From a halophilic archaeon (lineage in GTDB: Archaea; Halobacteriota; Halobacteria; Halobacteriales; Haladaptataceae), in NCBI GenBank assembly GCA_003298465.1, contig QNGA01000007.1, positions 229,095 to 293,094 on the forward strand: a DNA stretch of 64,000 bases, given 5' to 3'. Made by a program: the position numbers and the translations under genes. Shown piece by piece: positions 52,376 through 60,759 of this stretch (positions are counted from its first letter, which is position 1; the number at the start of each line of letters is the position of its first letter). Under the pieces are notes generated by a model. It was not told where the DNA came from. It did no database searches and saw only the letters and a list, made by a program, of their open reading frames with translations.

Positions 52376-52970
52376 CCAGGATAGTCCAAACGATGCCGCC
52401 TCGAAACTCTTTATCGCTGTCGACGTTCCAAACGAGTAGCGCCAAGACGTGAAAAATCAAGTTTTGGCGTGACCTCCCACGGGGTTGCAGAGCGAGAGAA
52501 ATGAACCCCAAAATCGCACACCCTCCTTCACTAGGACGTGTGTAGAACGGTGAATCTTGAGCGCATTGCCCGGGGCCCGAACTAGCGAGGAAACCGAATT
52601 GAGGCCGCCTTTCTCTATAAACTCGGAACCAGTGACCCGATAAAACTAGGATTCCAGAGGAGGTGTGCAAACGGAAGTTCCCAACGCAGCGGGCCTCGAC
52701 TCGTGGGACGCCTCGCCGTTTACGGCGAGGAGGAGGTCACCCCAGGAAGTATTTTCATCCACAACAAGATTTTACTTTCTGCAAGTTGGAATGCAATTGT
52801 CGAGGCCGCCCATGCCGTTGGATTGATCCTCGACATCTGCAGAGTAGTGCTGTCTCACAGGAGCATGGACTGCCTGCCCCATGTCTCCACGCTCTCTGTC
52901 ATCGTCGTCACGAGGGTTCGCCCCCCGACGAACCTACTCCAGTACAAAAGACGAAGAGACAGGGGCACAC
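52376..52970. other. Intergenic region with inverted IS605-type end hairpin
   Basis: No gene is supported. At 52695-52733 GTGGGACGCCTCGCCG-ttta-CGGCGAGGAGGAGGTCAC is the reverse complement type of the end hairpin seen at 46374. The body of the element it belonged to has been lost or lies to the left. Confidence 0.45.
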
Positions 52971-54470
52971 TCAGCAATTACGCTGGACCTCACAGACTAG
53001 ACAGAAAGTAACGAGAGCCTCTGGTTCTCCGCTCAACGCTTCCTGGTACATCCTGCATGCCGAGAATGACAACTGTCGTGTGCCGGCGACGCTGGCGGCG
53101 CTGCTCGACCGAGCACGAGGCCCGTTATCGGTGACAGTAGTGGTGACTACGAACAAGCAGCCGTGAGGAAGTGCACGGAGCGGTGGCAGATCACAGTGTG
53201 TAGTCGCTCTGTGAACTACCCTACCCTGTTCACTCGCCGCTGACGCGGCTCGTTCCTTGAGGGGAGGGCTTCCTGCTTCGATGACGCGCTGTGCAGGAAC
53301 CGTGGTGGTTCCCGTAGGGAGCGCAGTCTCCACAGGCGGTGATTCGGAGCGTCCCGCTCCTACTTGGTTCGCACCACGAGAGAGAATGTTCCATGCCGCG
53401 TTCCAGTCTCGGTCGGCGGTGAACCCACACGACGGACAGGAATGTTCACGGACCCACAACGGTTTCTCCGTCGAGACACCGCAGGACGCGCACTCCTTGG
53501 TCGTCCCTGCTGGTTCGACCGCCACGAAATGCGTCCCCTCGCGCTCGCACTTGTATTCGAGCAACGAGAGGAACGTCCGCCACGCGGCAGACGCGGTGTT
53601 ACGGCTGTTCGACGGCGACTCCATCATCCCCTTCACGTTCAGGTCTTCGACCGCTACAAGGTCGTACTCCCGAGCGTAGTAGTTCGAGAGCTTGTGCAAG
53701 AAGTCACGGCGCTTGCGTCGGAGGTTGGCGTGACACTCCGCGACTCGCCGCCGTTGCTTCTCCCAATTGTTCGACCCGTGTTGCTTCCGCGAGAGCTTCC
53801 GTTGTTCTCGCTCCAAGCGGTCGCGTTCGTCCGAGAGGTCAATTGATTCGACCGCGTGACCATCGGTATCGTGGGTGTACTTCAAAATCCCTACGTCGAT
53901 ACCGACACACTGATCGGGGTTCTTGGGTAGTTCGGGCGGTTCACGGTCCATTTCAACACCGAACGTAGCGAACCACTCACCCGTCGGTTCCTTCTTGACT
54001 GTGACCTGCTTGAGTTGGGCGTCGTCGGGGATGGCGCGGTGGAGCCGAATCGGAATATCTGCGAGTTTTGAGGGTGACAGCACAGTCTGACCGCCCTTCT
54101 TGTCGAGCTTGAAGCCAGACTGACTGTACGTAAAACTGCGGAACTCCCGTGGTGGCTTCCACTTCAGTTGGCCGACACCGTAGCCGTTCTCTTTGAGCGT
54201 GGAGAGACCTTTCAGGTTGTCGAATAGACGCTCCACGACGGTTTGGAGAACCTTCGAGTACACATCCGAGAGGTCGTCCCACCACGTCTTGAGGTCGGGT
54301 AGCTCTGACCGAAGAGTGGTCATGGACGGCAATTCACCGTGGTTCTCGCGGTACTCGTTGAGGCGGTAGAGCATGTGGTTATACAGTTGCCGACAAATAT
54401 CGCGGTGGCGGTCCAACTCCTCGCGGTGGGCGTCGGACGGCTTGAGGCGATACTTGTAGGCGTAGTACAT
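52971..54470 (-). CDS. tnpB: TnpB RNA-guided nuclease, with read-through C-terminal extension
   Basis: ATG 54470, start MYYAYKYRLKPSDAHREELD. The RuvC residues are Asp192 (VGIDVGILKY), Glu275 (LVAVEDLNV) and Asp355 (DRDWNAAWN). A zinc finger with Cys327/330/345/348 (CASCGVSTEKP, CPSCGF) sits between the last two. All are intact, so the nuclease may be active. Homologous ends at 63049 stop at ...ASAVSE; here the same point reads ...ASAASEQGRVV and continues about 85 residues to a stop at 52971, outside the element's probable right end. TnpB proteins use an RNA from the element's right end to cut DNA and keep the insertion present. Confidence 0.85.
   Translation of the reverse strand: MYYAYKYRLKPSDAHREELDRHRDICRQLYNHMLYRLNEYRENHGELPSMTTLRSELPDLKTWWDDLSDVYSKVLQTVVERLFDNLKGLSTLKENGYGVGQLKWKPPREFRSFTYSQSGFKLDKKGGQTVLSPSKLADIPIRLHRAIPDDAQLKQVTVKKEPTGEWFATFGVEMDREPPELPKNPDQCVGIDVGILKYTHDTDGHAVESIDLSDERDRLEREQRKLSRKQHGSNNWEKQRRRVAECHANLRRKRRDFLHKLSNYYAREYDLVAVEDLNVKGMMESPSNSRNTASAAWRTFLSLLEYKCEREGTHFVAVEPAGTTKECASCGVSTEKPLWVREHSCPSCGFTADRDWNAAWNILSRGANQVGAGRSESPPVETALPTGTTTVPAQRVIEAGSPPLKERAASAASEQGRVVHRATTHCDLPPLRALPHGCLFVVTTTVTDNGPRARSSSAASVAGTRQLSFSACRMYQEALSGEPEALVTFCLVCEVQRNC
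53213..53420 (-). ncRNA. Probable omegaRNA/sotRNA region overlapping the tnpB 3' end
   Basis: In IS605-type elements the guide RNA of TnpB is made from the 3' part of tnpB and the right end. Haloarchaeal tnpB genes are known to produce sense overlapping transcripts there (sotRNA). The segment is GC-rich, can fold, and is the part best kept in the decayed copies at 28295 and 62870-63060. The limits are estimated; no direct evidence of transcription. Confidence 0.4.
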
Positions 54471-54471
54471 C

Positions 54472-54591
54472 CTACTTGCGTTCTTCGATAAGCTCGTCCA
54501 GTTTCTTACGAACGAACGACGAGAGATTGAGGTGTTGGTCCTCAATCCACTCGTCTTGGTCCTCCCGAATAGTGATTGTCTTCCGTTTCAC
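54472..54591 (-). CDS. Ribbon-helix-helix protein upstream of tnpB (39 aa)
   Basis: From GTG 54591, 39 residues: KRKTITIREDQDEWIEDQHL then NLSSFVRKKLDELIEERK, a textbook ribbon-helix-helix dimer fold (beta strand, then two helices). An ATG at 54657 would add 22 residues of poor quality. A TATA-like ATACGTATAACG lies about 20-30 bp upstream of the GTG. The stop is 1 bp before the tnpB ATG, so it is co-translated and may repress the element. Confidence 0.75.
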   Translation of the reverse strand: MKRKTITIREDQDEWIEDQHLNLSSFVRKKLDELIEERK

Positions 54592-54765
54592 TGTAATGCA
54601 CGCTATGCACGTTATACGTATATCATCTTCGGTGGACGTGGGGCTGTGGGCCTGCAATAAAACGTGTATGAACAGATGATGACGGCGCTGTATCCCCGCC
54701 CTACTGCGCTACTCGCTCCGCTGCGTTGCTCGTTGAGGACGGGGGCTTAGCGCCTGTATTCAGCT

Positions 54766-55235
54766 AAACTGGCAGAAACTCTTGAAACCGTTCACGAAAC
54801 GACACTTGGGGTCTAATACCAGCCCCTGTCTTGGATGAACTGCATCAAGCAGCCTCGTCGGTGCATGGTGACTCACATCGACGGCGGCGCTCAGATGCAG
54901 GAGTCCAAGCACCTACCCATCCGCCTGCGCTCACCGCATCACCTCCTCCTTCCATCTCCCCTATACACGGCGCCTGACGGTGCTAACCATCAAATCACGT
55001 CAGAATCAGCGCTGATCGAACCCGGCGACCGCTCACCCAACGCCCCGACGAGTGGCTTACCGAGTTACTGGCCGACACTGGCGACGATTGACAGCTGCTG
55101 ACGCGTTCGACCCTCCCTTCTTCGCTTTACAGGCGGACAAGGCGAATGCCACGGGGCGTGGCCCGCCTCAGGGTCATCTGTACGAAGTGACCGACTGCTA
55201 CAAGATGGGAGTGAGTGAGCAGGGCGGGGAGGATA
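54766..55235. pseudogene. Decayed sequence related to 885-1100
   Basis: Directly beyond the IS left end a frame reads KLAETLETVHETTLGV-stop, matching the scar near 954. Similarity continues to about 54960. No intact gene is present in the remaining stretch to 55235. Confidence 0.45.
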
Positions 55236-55886
55236 TCAATCGAGTTGTGGAAGGTCGCCACGTTGTTCTCGTCGTGCGAGATCACGGATGAACAACCGGA
55301 GCTGACGAGCGAGGTCATCGCGGCCGTCGTACGAGTAGATGCGAGCGTCCCACCGGTCTTGAACTGCAGCGATCATTGCACTCCGGACACCAGATTCGTG
55401 AATGAACAGGATTCGTTCCTGCTGTGCGGTCGTCGGCGTTCGCTCATCGCGTTCACGAAAGATTGCTTCGAGAACGGATCCAGTCTCGATGCCGACACCA
55501 AGGTTATCACCGATTCTCGGGACGATATAGACGACAGCGTTGCTTGCGAGCGCGAATTCGATGCTCTGTGTTGCAGCGTCCATCTCCTCCAGCGGGATGT
55601 CGATATCGATGGCCAGAAACGCGTTGACGCCCGGCTCAGTCCGAAGTCGATCGCGGGCGTCCAGCAGGAGATCGAGTGCTGCCTCTTGCTGGTCGAGATC
55701 GACATCCGACCCGACAAGCGCACCGAAGTCCACAGTCTCCGGAATCGAACTAAGTGCCTCGCGGTCGTCGTTCTCAGCCGCGTCCAGCAGTGCATCGACG
55801 TCAAACGTCTTGTATGGCCCCATGAGATAGACGAGAAACCGTGAGTGAGCTACCTCGCCGAGTTCGTCAAGTAGACGGTCGCGCAT
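55236..55886 (-). CDS. DUF7509 family protein
   Basis: 216 residues. LGEVAHSRFLVYLMGPYKTF, EAALDLLLDARDRLRTEPGV, NAFLAIDIDIPLEEMDAATQ and SIEFALASNAVVYIVPRIGD fit the haloarchaeal DUF7509 family, an alpha/beta fold with a VYLMGPYKTF strand-loop recalling nucleotide- or nucleoside-processing enzymes; the activity is unknown. TATA TTATTTATATAC lies about 25-30 bp before the ATG on this strand. It is transcribed divergently from the HTH gene at 55982, which may be its regulator. Confidence 0.8.
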   Translation of the reverse strand: MRDRLLDELGEVAHSRFLVYLMGPYKTFDVDALLDAAENDDREALSSIPETVDFGALVGSDVDLDQQEAALDLLLDARDRLRTEPGVNAFLAIDIDIPLEEMDAATQSIEFALASNAVVYIVPRIGDNLGVGIETGSVLEAIFRERDERTPTTAQQERILFIHESGVRSAMIAAVQDRWDARIYSYDGRDDLARQLRLFIRDLARREQRGDLPQLD

Positions 55887-55981
55887 GACACCAGCATTTT
55901 GTACCGGTATATAAATAAGCTACTTTTCTGTAGGTGCTGAGTCAGCGAGCACTTATGCACCTGTGTGAGTAAGTATTGAAT

Positions 55982-56374
55982 ATGGCCGAAACCGATCGTT
56001 CGTCCCCCGACGGAGACGATCTGGCAGGGCTTCTGCCGGAGCACAGTCTCCTCTCTCTGGAACAGTATCTGGACATGCAGCGAGCGATCGGTAACGAAAC
56101 CCGCTTTCGGATTCTCCATTTCCTCACCGAAAAGGGAGCCCACAGTGCGAAAGAACTCGAAAAGGGACTAAATCTCCCGTCGAACACGCTTCACTACCAT
56201 CTCGACGCACTCATCGATGTGGGACTCGTCGAGAATCGAAAACAGAAGACGCCCGACAGCGAAGGCCTCTACTCGTACTATCAGGCCACCTCACTCGGTG
56301 AGGGAATCCTCGAGCACGGCGTTCGAGAATTGATGCGCGAGGAGTGGGATCTCCTCGACGCGTATCGTGGCTAG
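55982..56374 (+). CDS. Winged-helix (ArsR-like) regulator
   Basis: 130 residues from ATG 55982 (a TTG two codons upstream is less likely). EQYLDMQRAIGNETRFRILH, then FLTEKGAHSAKELEKGLNLP and SNTLHYHLDALIDVGLVENR, is a typical haloarchaeal ArsR-like winged helix, with a wing reading KQKTPDSEGLYSYYQATSLG and a C-terminal helix. It is divergent from the DUF7509 gene with only 95 bp between them, so shared regulation is likely. Confidence 0.85.
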   Translation: MAETDRSSPDGDDLAGLLPEHSLLSLEQYLDMQRAIGNETRFRILHFLTEKGAHSAKELEKGLNLPSNTLHYHLDALIDVGLVENRKQKTPDSEGLYSYYQATSLGEGILEHGVRELMREEWDLLDAYRG

Positions 56375-56547
56375 CGGGAGGGTGCGTTTCGGTTCATCGG
56401 GAGTCTCGGAAGAAATCGAGAGTCGTACCGCTGTCGCGTGCGACTCCAATGCTTGGGCAGGCTACTTCCAACCTCCACGGCCAGGGTTTGGACTGACGTG
56501 TTTTGAGACAACGTGCATTTATACCGACTGCAGTGGCCATCTATCGT

Positions 56548-56658
56548 ATGGAGTATCGGTGTACTGCATGTGGTGACGAGTTCGAGGATACCACCACAGC
56601 CCTCGACCATGCCGGGAAAGAATACGGGTTCGTGGACTGTATCGAAGTTATCGAATAG
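56548..56658 (+). CDS. Small C2H2-like zinc-finger protein (36 aa)
   Basis: 36 residues beginning MEYRCTACGDEFEDTTTALD and ending HAGKEYGFVDCIEVIE. The CxxC followed by His and Cys resembles a single zinc finger of the type common in haloarchaeal microproteins. TATA GCATTTATACC at about 56516-56526 gives the 22-32 bp spacing of a leaderless gene. Its 3' end overlaps by 11 bp with the converging truncated PIN gene. Confidence 0.7.
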   Translation: MEYRCTACGDEFEDTTTALDHAGKEYGFVDCIEVIE

Positions 56659-56875
56659 CACCGTTAATCGGTGACTGGCCGGGTGTACTCCGCTCTGGCG
56701 CACCGCCAAGCTCCTCGTGCACTCGCCGTGGGATTACAAACGTGATTTCATTTCGCTGGGCGAACCGCTCCAGCGCTGTATACTTGCTTCCTTGTTGGCG
56801 GCCACACGCGGTGACGACTCCTGAGTCAGCAACCCACACCGCATCTTCGGAAATCGACTGAATCGTCACGTCCAT
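56648..56875 (-). pseudogene. Truncated PIN-domain-like protein
   Basis: 75 codons: AVWVADSGVVTACGRQQGSK, YTALERFAQRNEITFVIPRR, VHEELGGAPERSTPG. The acidic D in VADSG and the E in VHEELGG correspond to the first two metal ligands of PIN nucleases. The usual remaining half, with the other acidic residues, is missing and the frame ends in APERSTPGQSPINGAIR. It is probably a 3'-truncated toxin-like gene. Immediately upstream lies the tail of a gene that usually precedes it (56893-57030). Confidence 0.55.
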
Positions 56876-56892
56876 GGATTGAGTGGTTTCTA

Positions 56893-57030
56893 CGCGTCTT
56901 CGTCGATCGGTTCATCACCAGCATCCCGAACATCGAAGAGCAGAAGGAGGTCCGTTTCGGGAGCAGACACCCGGACGCGACCTCTCAGTAATTTTCCCAC
57001 GTATGGCTTCGTGGGGCCTACAGTAGACCA
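56893..57030 (-). pseudogene. C-terminal fragment of an unknown gene
   Basis: The minus strand reads VGPTKPYVGKLLRGRVRVSA, then PETDLLLLFDVRDAGDEPID and EDA-stop. The sequence is clearly protein-like but has no start on the left of about 57030. It sits 17 bp before the PIN-like gene, as an antitoxin gene would, but no DNA-binding motif remains. Function unknown. Confidence 0.4.
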
Positions 57031-57437
57031 GCAGCAGGGTGCTGGTTGATGTAGGCGACCTATTCATGCCCTCAGCCGGATGGCGTCATCGGGCGACACT
57101 ACCCCGAGAGTTCCGCCTACTCTCGTGACTAGCCGATATGGTACAGCCCTAACTCTCCACTCAACCCGCTTAATCGTTGGGGTAGTTCGTGGCTTCGTAC
57201 TCTACAAAGAGGTGGGACGTTTAGAAAGAAAGTAAGCGAAACTTATTTACCACGCTCACAAAAATGTTATATCGAAGACTCCGTCCCGTTCTTTCTTCGT
57301 TCACCCATCGGTTCGCCGCCACTCTGGAGGCGTCCTTCGATGGCACTGCTCTGAGATGCGCCGTGCCGGATGCCGACCCGTTCGTGGTGGCCCCTAGGGC
57401 TTCCTGACGGGACTGGGCATCGATCCGTGACTTATCC
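57031..57437. other. Intergenic region
   Basis: No gene supported. An AT-rich stretch (ACTTATTTACC, AAAATGTTATATC) near 57240-57275 could be promoter DNA. Nothing else recognised. Confidence 0.35.
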
Positions 57438-57647
57438 ATGAATGAGACAGATATCCCCTGTTCGGAGTGTGGCACGGAGCTCGTTGAGCGCACGGTAGAT
57501 GCACAGAGCTTGCCCGTAACGACTAGCTGCCGAGGATACGTACAGGTGGCCCAGTGTCCGTTATGTGGAGCACGTTATTACCCAGAACGGACTCTCTCCC
57601 AGCTAGTTACCACGATACGAGACTCTCGACCGCAGGGGAACAGCTGA
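57438..57647 (+). CDS. Small zinc-ribbon protein (69 aa)
   Basis: 69 residues with two CxxC pairs: DIPCSECGTELVERTVDAQS and QVAQCPLCGARYYPERTLSQ. This makes a single zinc ribbon, the fold of many haloarchaeal microproteins with roles in RNA or protein binding. The stop is 3 bp before the DUF7504 gene, so they are probably one unit. Confidence 0.7.
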   Translation: MNETDIPCSECGTELVERTVDAQSLPVTTSCRGYVQVAQCPLCGARYYPERTLSQLVTTIRDSRPQGNS

Positions 57648-57650
57648 CCG

Positions 57651-58310
57651 ATGAACACCTCCGACGCTCCCTACGATCGAGAGGCGGTGCAGGTCGACTC
57701 CCTCCCCGATAGTCTTACGGCGGGATCGACGGTTCTCGTCGCCTGCACCGACGACCCGTCACTGTACGCCGTCGGCCTCCACATTCTCTGTCAGTCGGGA
57801 CAGGCCGACGACACAGCGTTTATCGTTACGACCGCCGAAGGTATCAGCAAAACAATTGAAACGTACGAACATCTGTGTCCGGATGCAGAACAGCCGTCGC
57901 TCGGAGTCGTGGATACGTCCTCTAAACAACAATCGGTGTCTGCGTTCTACAACGAAACGCCCGCCGTCTTTACTCCTTCACCAGGCGATCTCGAACGCCT
58001 CGTTCTGGCACTCGGAAATCTGTTCGAAAACTACCCGCTCTCGACTGGAGCACAGCACCTCCTCGTCCGCTCTCTCACTCCGATTCTAGACGCTTCCTCG
58101 ACTGACCGCGTGTGTACCGTCATGGAGCAGATCGCGGGAATGCGGTCCGAGACGGGCCTCTGTCTGCTTGGCGTTGATTACACTGCTCACGACGAGGAGA
58201 CGATAACGGCTATCGGCAAACACGTAGATGGTGTTCTCTGGGCCACGGAATCCGCTTCTAATCGGCTTGAATTCGAGTACCAGCCAACGAAATATCGAAA
58301 GCACTCCTGA
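57651..58310 (+). CDS. DUF7504 (RecA/KaiC-like, motif-poor) protein
   Basis: 219 residues. SLPDSLTAGSTVLVACTDDP resembles the start of a KaiC/RecA-like domain but has no Walker A (no GxxGxGKT). TAFIVTTAEGISKTIETYEH, LGVVDTSSKQQSVSAFYNET and LVLALGNLFENYPLSTGAQH continue the fold, and GLCLLGVDYTAHDEETITAI closes it. The pattern fits DUF7504 of haloarchaea, thought to be a non-catalytic RecA relative with a possible regulatory role. Co-transcribed with the zinc-ribbon gene. Confidence 0.75.
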   Translation: MNTSDAPYDREAVQVDSLPDSLTAGSTVLVACTDDPSLYAVGLHILCQSGQADDTAFIVTTAEGISKTIETYEHLCPDAEQPSLGVVDTSSKQQSVSAFYNETPAVFTPSPGDLERLVLALGNLFENYPLSTGAQHLLVRSLTPILDASSTDRVCTVMEQIAGMRSETGLCLLGVDYTAHDEETITAIGKHVDGVLWATESASNRLEFEYQPTKYRKHS

Positions 58311-58316
58311 ACAGTC

Positions 58317-60188
58317 TCAAGCATGGAGTTCGGGATGACATTGTTCGAGTGCCTCGTGGACCGCGTCGCGGCGACCGACGAACGTCAGATGGTCTCCACG
58401 CTGGAGTGTGAGATCCGGTTCGGGAATCTGGGAGTCGCCGTCGCGGCTTACGAGCGCGATCAACACGCCATCTGGGAGATTCTGGTCGAGATCGCTGATG
58501 GATTTCCCGATGAGGCTCTCAGCCGTCACCTTGATCTCTTGGACGTCTCCCGTCCGTCCGAGTTCGGTCATCCACTCCGAGAGAGCCGGTCGTTCGATGG
58601 CGTTGTCCATCGCATGAGCGACCGATTCGTCGGCTGAAATCGCTTGGACGCCCAGTTCCTCGAATGCCTCGGCGTTCCCGGGCGTGTTCACCCGAGCGAT
58701 GACTGTCTCGACGTCGAACTTCGAGTTCGCTAACTGGGCGACGAGCAGGTTCGCGTCGTCGTCGCCGGTCGCTGCAGCGATGATTTTCGCGTTCTCGGCT
58801 CCAGCCGCGCGAAGAACGTCCGTATCGGCGCCGTCGCCGTGGTGGACGGTGAAACCGGCATTGCGCACTGTCTCGACCTTCGCTTGATCCTTCTCGATGA
58901 GAATGACGTTTTCTCCACGATCCTCCAGCCGTTCGGCGAGGCCGCGACCGACGCGACCACCGCCAACGATAATTGCGCGCATTGGTAGTACCTTGAGTGC
59001 TTGTGCGATGTGGCGGGCGAACCCACCCTCGAACACGACCGTCGTTAGAATCACCAGAAACACGGTTCCAACGAGAATGGTCGCTGCGGCAGGATTCGTC
59101 GAACGGAGCTCGAGCGCGAAGAGCGTTGCGACGCTCGCCGGAATAATGCCACGCGGACCGACCGCGCTCATGAACAGTTGTTCGCGGAACGAGAAACGCT
59201 CTCCGTATGTACTGAGCAGTACTGCTGCTGGCCGGATAAACGCTGTAACAGCGACGGTAACGAGGATCCCACCGACGCCGAGCGCCAGAAGATCGTCGAA
59301 CGAGAGAAGTGTCGCGAGCGAGATGAACACGAACGAGAGAACGATCAGCGTGATGTCTCCCTTGAATGCCGAAATTTCCTCCTCGTATGGAAGGTCTGCA
59401 TTCCCGAGTAGGATGCCGGCAGTTGCAACCGCTGCAATGCCTGCTTCCGATGCGAGCCCATCTGCAATCCCATAGGTAGCGATTGCCCCGATGAGAATAA
59501 TCAAGCGAGAGTTCCGGACGGCGTTCGTCCGCGAGAGGTCGACGTGCTTGAGGAGATACCAGAGAATCCCGGCTGTCACGACACCGACGAAGACGCCAAT
59601 CCCGAGGCGGGAAACGAACGACGTGGCCAGTACTTGCAGGTGCGTTCCCTCGGCGACGACCATCTCGAAGATAGCGACTGCTAGAATGGCTGCCGTGACG
59701 TCGTTGACGATGCCTTCCGTTTCGAGCGCTGCCGCCACGCGATCGCGGACGGGAACGATATCTAATATCGGCGTGATAACCGTCGGGCCGGTCGCGATGA
59801 GGAGCGAGCCGACGAGAAACGACAGTTCCCACGACACGTCGAGCGCAAATCGGACAGCGATAGCCGTCCCGAGAAGCGTGATACCGGCACCGACTGTGAT
59901 TAATCGGAAGGCTTCGCGTGGCGTCTGACGCAGCTTTGAAAGTTTCAGATGGAAGGCCCCTTCGAAGACGATGATTGCGACGCTGAGGCCGACGATCGCC
60001 GAGAGCGGGCCCGGGCCACCAAACGACTCCAGCCGGACGATATCGAGGCCTTCGGGGCCGACAGCGATCCCTGACAAAATGAGAAAGAGGACACTGGGAA
60101 TCCGCAGCCGGTCGGCTAACACTTGGGCCGCGACACCGAGCCCTAAGATGGTCACGACGAGGGAGAGTGACCCTGTTCCAGCACTCAT
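58317..60188 (-). CDS. Cation:proton antiporter (CPA family) with RCK/TrkA domains
   Basis: 623 residues. About 12 membrane helices (LSLVVTILGLGVAAQVLADR, RIPSVLFLILSGIAVGPEGL, HLKLSKLRQTPREAFRLITV and on) form the antiporter core, with the DGLASEAGIAAVATAGIL and AVGPRGIIPASVATLFALEL segments of CPA1/NhaP-type transporters. A TrkA-N/RCK domain starts at RAIIVGGGRVGRGLAERLED, with TrkA-C at the end (SLIGKSISDLDQNLPDGVLI). RCK binding of NAD(H) or ions probably gates exchange of Na+ or K+ for H+. A TATA-like TTTTATACTA is on the minus strand near 60225. Confidence 0.9.
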   Translation of the reverse strand: MSAGTGSLSLVVTILGLGVAAQVLADRLRIPSVLFLILSGIAVGPEGLDIVRLESFGGPGPLSAIVGLSVAIIVFEGAFHLKLSKLRQTPREAFRLITVGAGITLLGTAIAVRFALDVSWELSFLVGSLLIATGPTVITPILDIVPVRDRVAAALETEGIVNDVTAAILAVAIFEMVVAEGTHLQVLATSFVSRLGIGVFVGVVTAGILWYLLKHVDLSRTNAVRNSRLIILIGAIATYGIADGLASEAGIAAVATAGILLGNADLPYEEEISAFKGDITLIVLSFVFISLATLLSFDDLLALGVGGILVTVAVTAFIRPAAVLLSTYGERFSFREQLFMSAVGPRGIIPASVATLFALELRSTNPAAATILVGTVFLVILTTVVFEGGFARHIAQALKVLPMRAIIVGGGRVGRGLAERLEDRGENVILIEKDQAKVETVRNAGFTVHHGDGADTDVLRAAGAENAKIIAAATGDDDANLLVAQLANSKFDVETVIARVNTPGNAEAFEELGVQAISADESVAHAMDNAIERPALSEWMTELGRTGDVQEIKVTAESLIGKSISDLDQNLPDGVLIALVSRDGDSQIPEPDLTLQRGDHLTFVGRRDAVHEALEQCHPELHA

Positions 60189-60212
60189 AGAGAAAACACC
60201 ATTTGGACGAAG

Positions 60213-60443
60213 TCACTCGTAGTATAAAACGACCGTGAAATCTCTGACCGTTAGTTCGGGACACTTGTCGGAAGGAGTGACGGCGTCGAGACCGTTTTTC
60301 CGCCGCTCCAGAAAGCGATCGATGTGAGTCGCTGACGCGAAACCTTCGTCGTTGATGCCGATCCGCTCTTGCTCAAGAACTTTCTCGACGATTTCGAGAT
60401 ACCGCTGAAGCATCTGGCTCTGTTCGCCTGCATCCTCAACCAT
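60213..60443 (-). CDS. Hypothetical protein (76 aa)
   Basis: 76 codons from ATG 60443: EQSQMLQRYLEIVEKVLEQE, ASATHIDRFLERRKNGLDAV, ELTVRDFTVVLYYE. The sequence is helical with acidic composition, unlike a random frame. No family recognised. It lies just upstream of the antiporter start and could be a regulator or a former larger gene. Confidence 0.4.
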   Translation of the reverse strand: MVEDAGEQSQMLQRYLEIVEKVLEQERIGINDEGFASATHIDRFLERRKNGLDAVTPSDKCPELTVRDFTVVLYYE

Positions 60444-60486
60444 CGTACCGGACGAAGAACCGCCTCGAATCACCCTTGGCGTTGTA

Positions 60487-60627
60487 CTAGTATTCGGCCA
60501 GCGTGTCGGAGTGACGCTTCGTCGTGGACCTGCCGTCGTGGAAGACGAAGCAGGAGTGGATCGTGGGCGGGTGTGACTCGATTTCCTTCTCGCGCTGTTT
60601 TTTCTCACCGGAATTGGAAAACGCCAT
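60487..60627 (-). CDS. Hypothetical small protein (46 aa)
   Basis: From ATG 60627: MAFSNSGEKKQREKEIESHP, then PTIHSCFVFHDGRSTTKRHS and DTLAEY. Charged and low in hydrophobics; no family recognised. An AT-rich TTTATTTATTTC lies just upstream but is too close to be an ideal TATA box. Confidence 0.35.
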   Translation of the reverse strand: MAFSNSGEKKQREKEIESHPPTIHSCFVFHDGRSTTKRHSDTLAEY

Positions 60628-60759
60628 CTTCGAAATAAATAAACGTCCTTTAGTTCTAGACATCATTGCGACGTAGTCGAATTTGGTTATCTTCGAGGCT
60701 GCCAGTTTTACGATACACATGCGAACAAACGATCGACGACAACGTGAACGAGGTGGCGA

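Larger units (their letters stand above)
53213..54765 (-). mobile_element. IS200/IS605-type (IS1341-like) element carrying tnpB
   Basis: The left end is at about 54686-54765, with a GC-rich hairpin (CCCCGTCCTC ... GAGGACGGGG in degenerate form) and GCGCCTGTATTCAGC, resembling the 33776-33836 end. The right end, TAGTTCAC at about 53213, is shared with the scars at 28295 and 63060. It has no tnpA, so it depends on a transposase in trans. Contents in order on the minus strand are a ribbon-helix-helix gene and tnpB. Confidence 0.7.

Noticed and set aside
58519..60264. Long minus-strand frame of 581 codons over the antiporter gene
   Set aside because: It is Arg/Ser-rich without any domain and lies entirely over the antiporter gene in a different frame; typical high-GC shadow.
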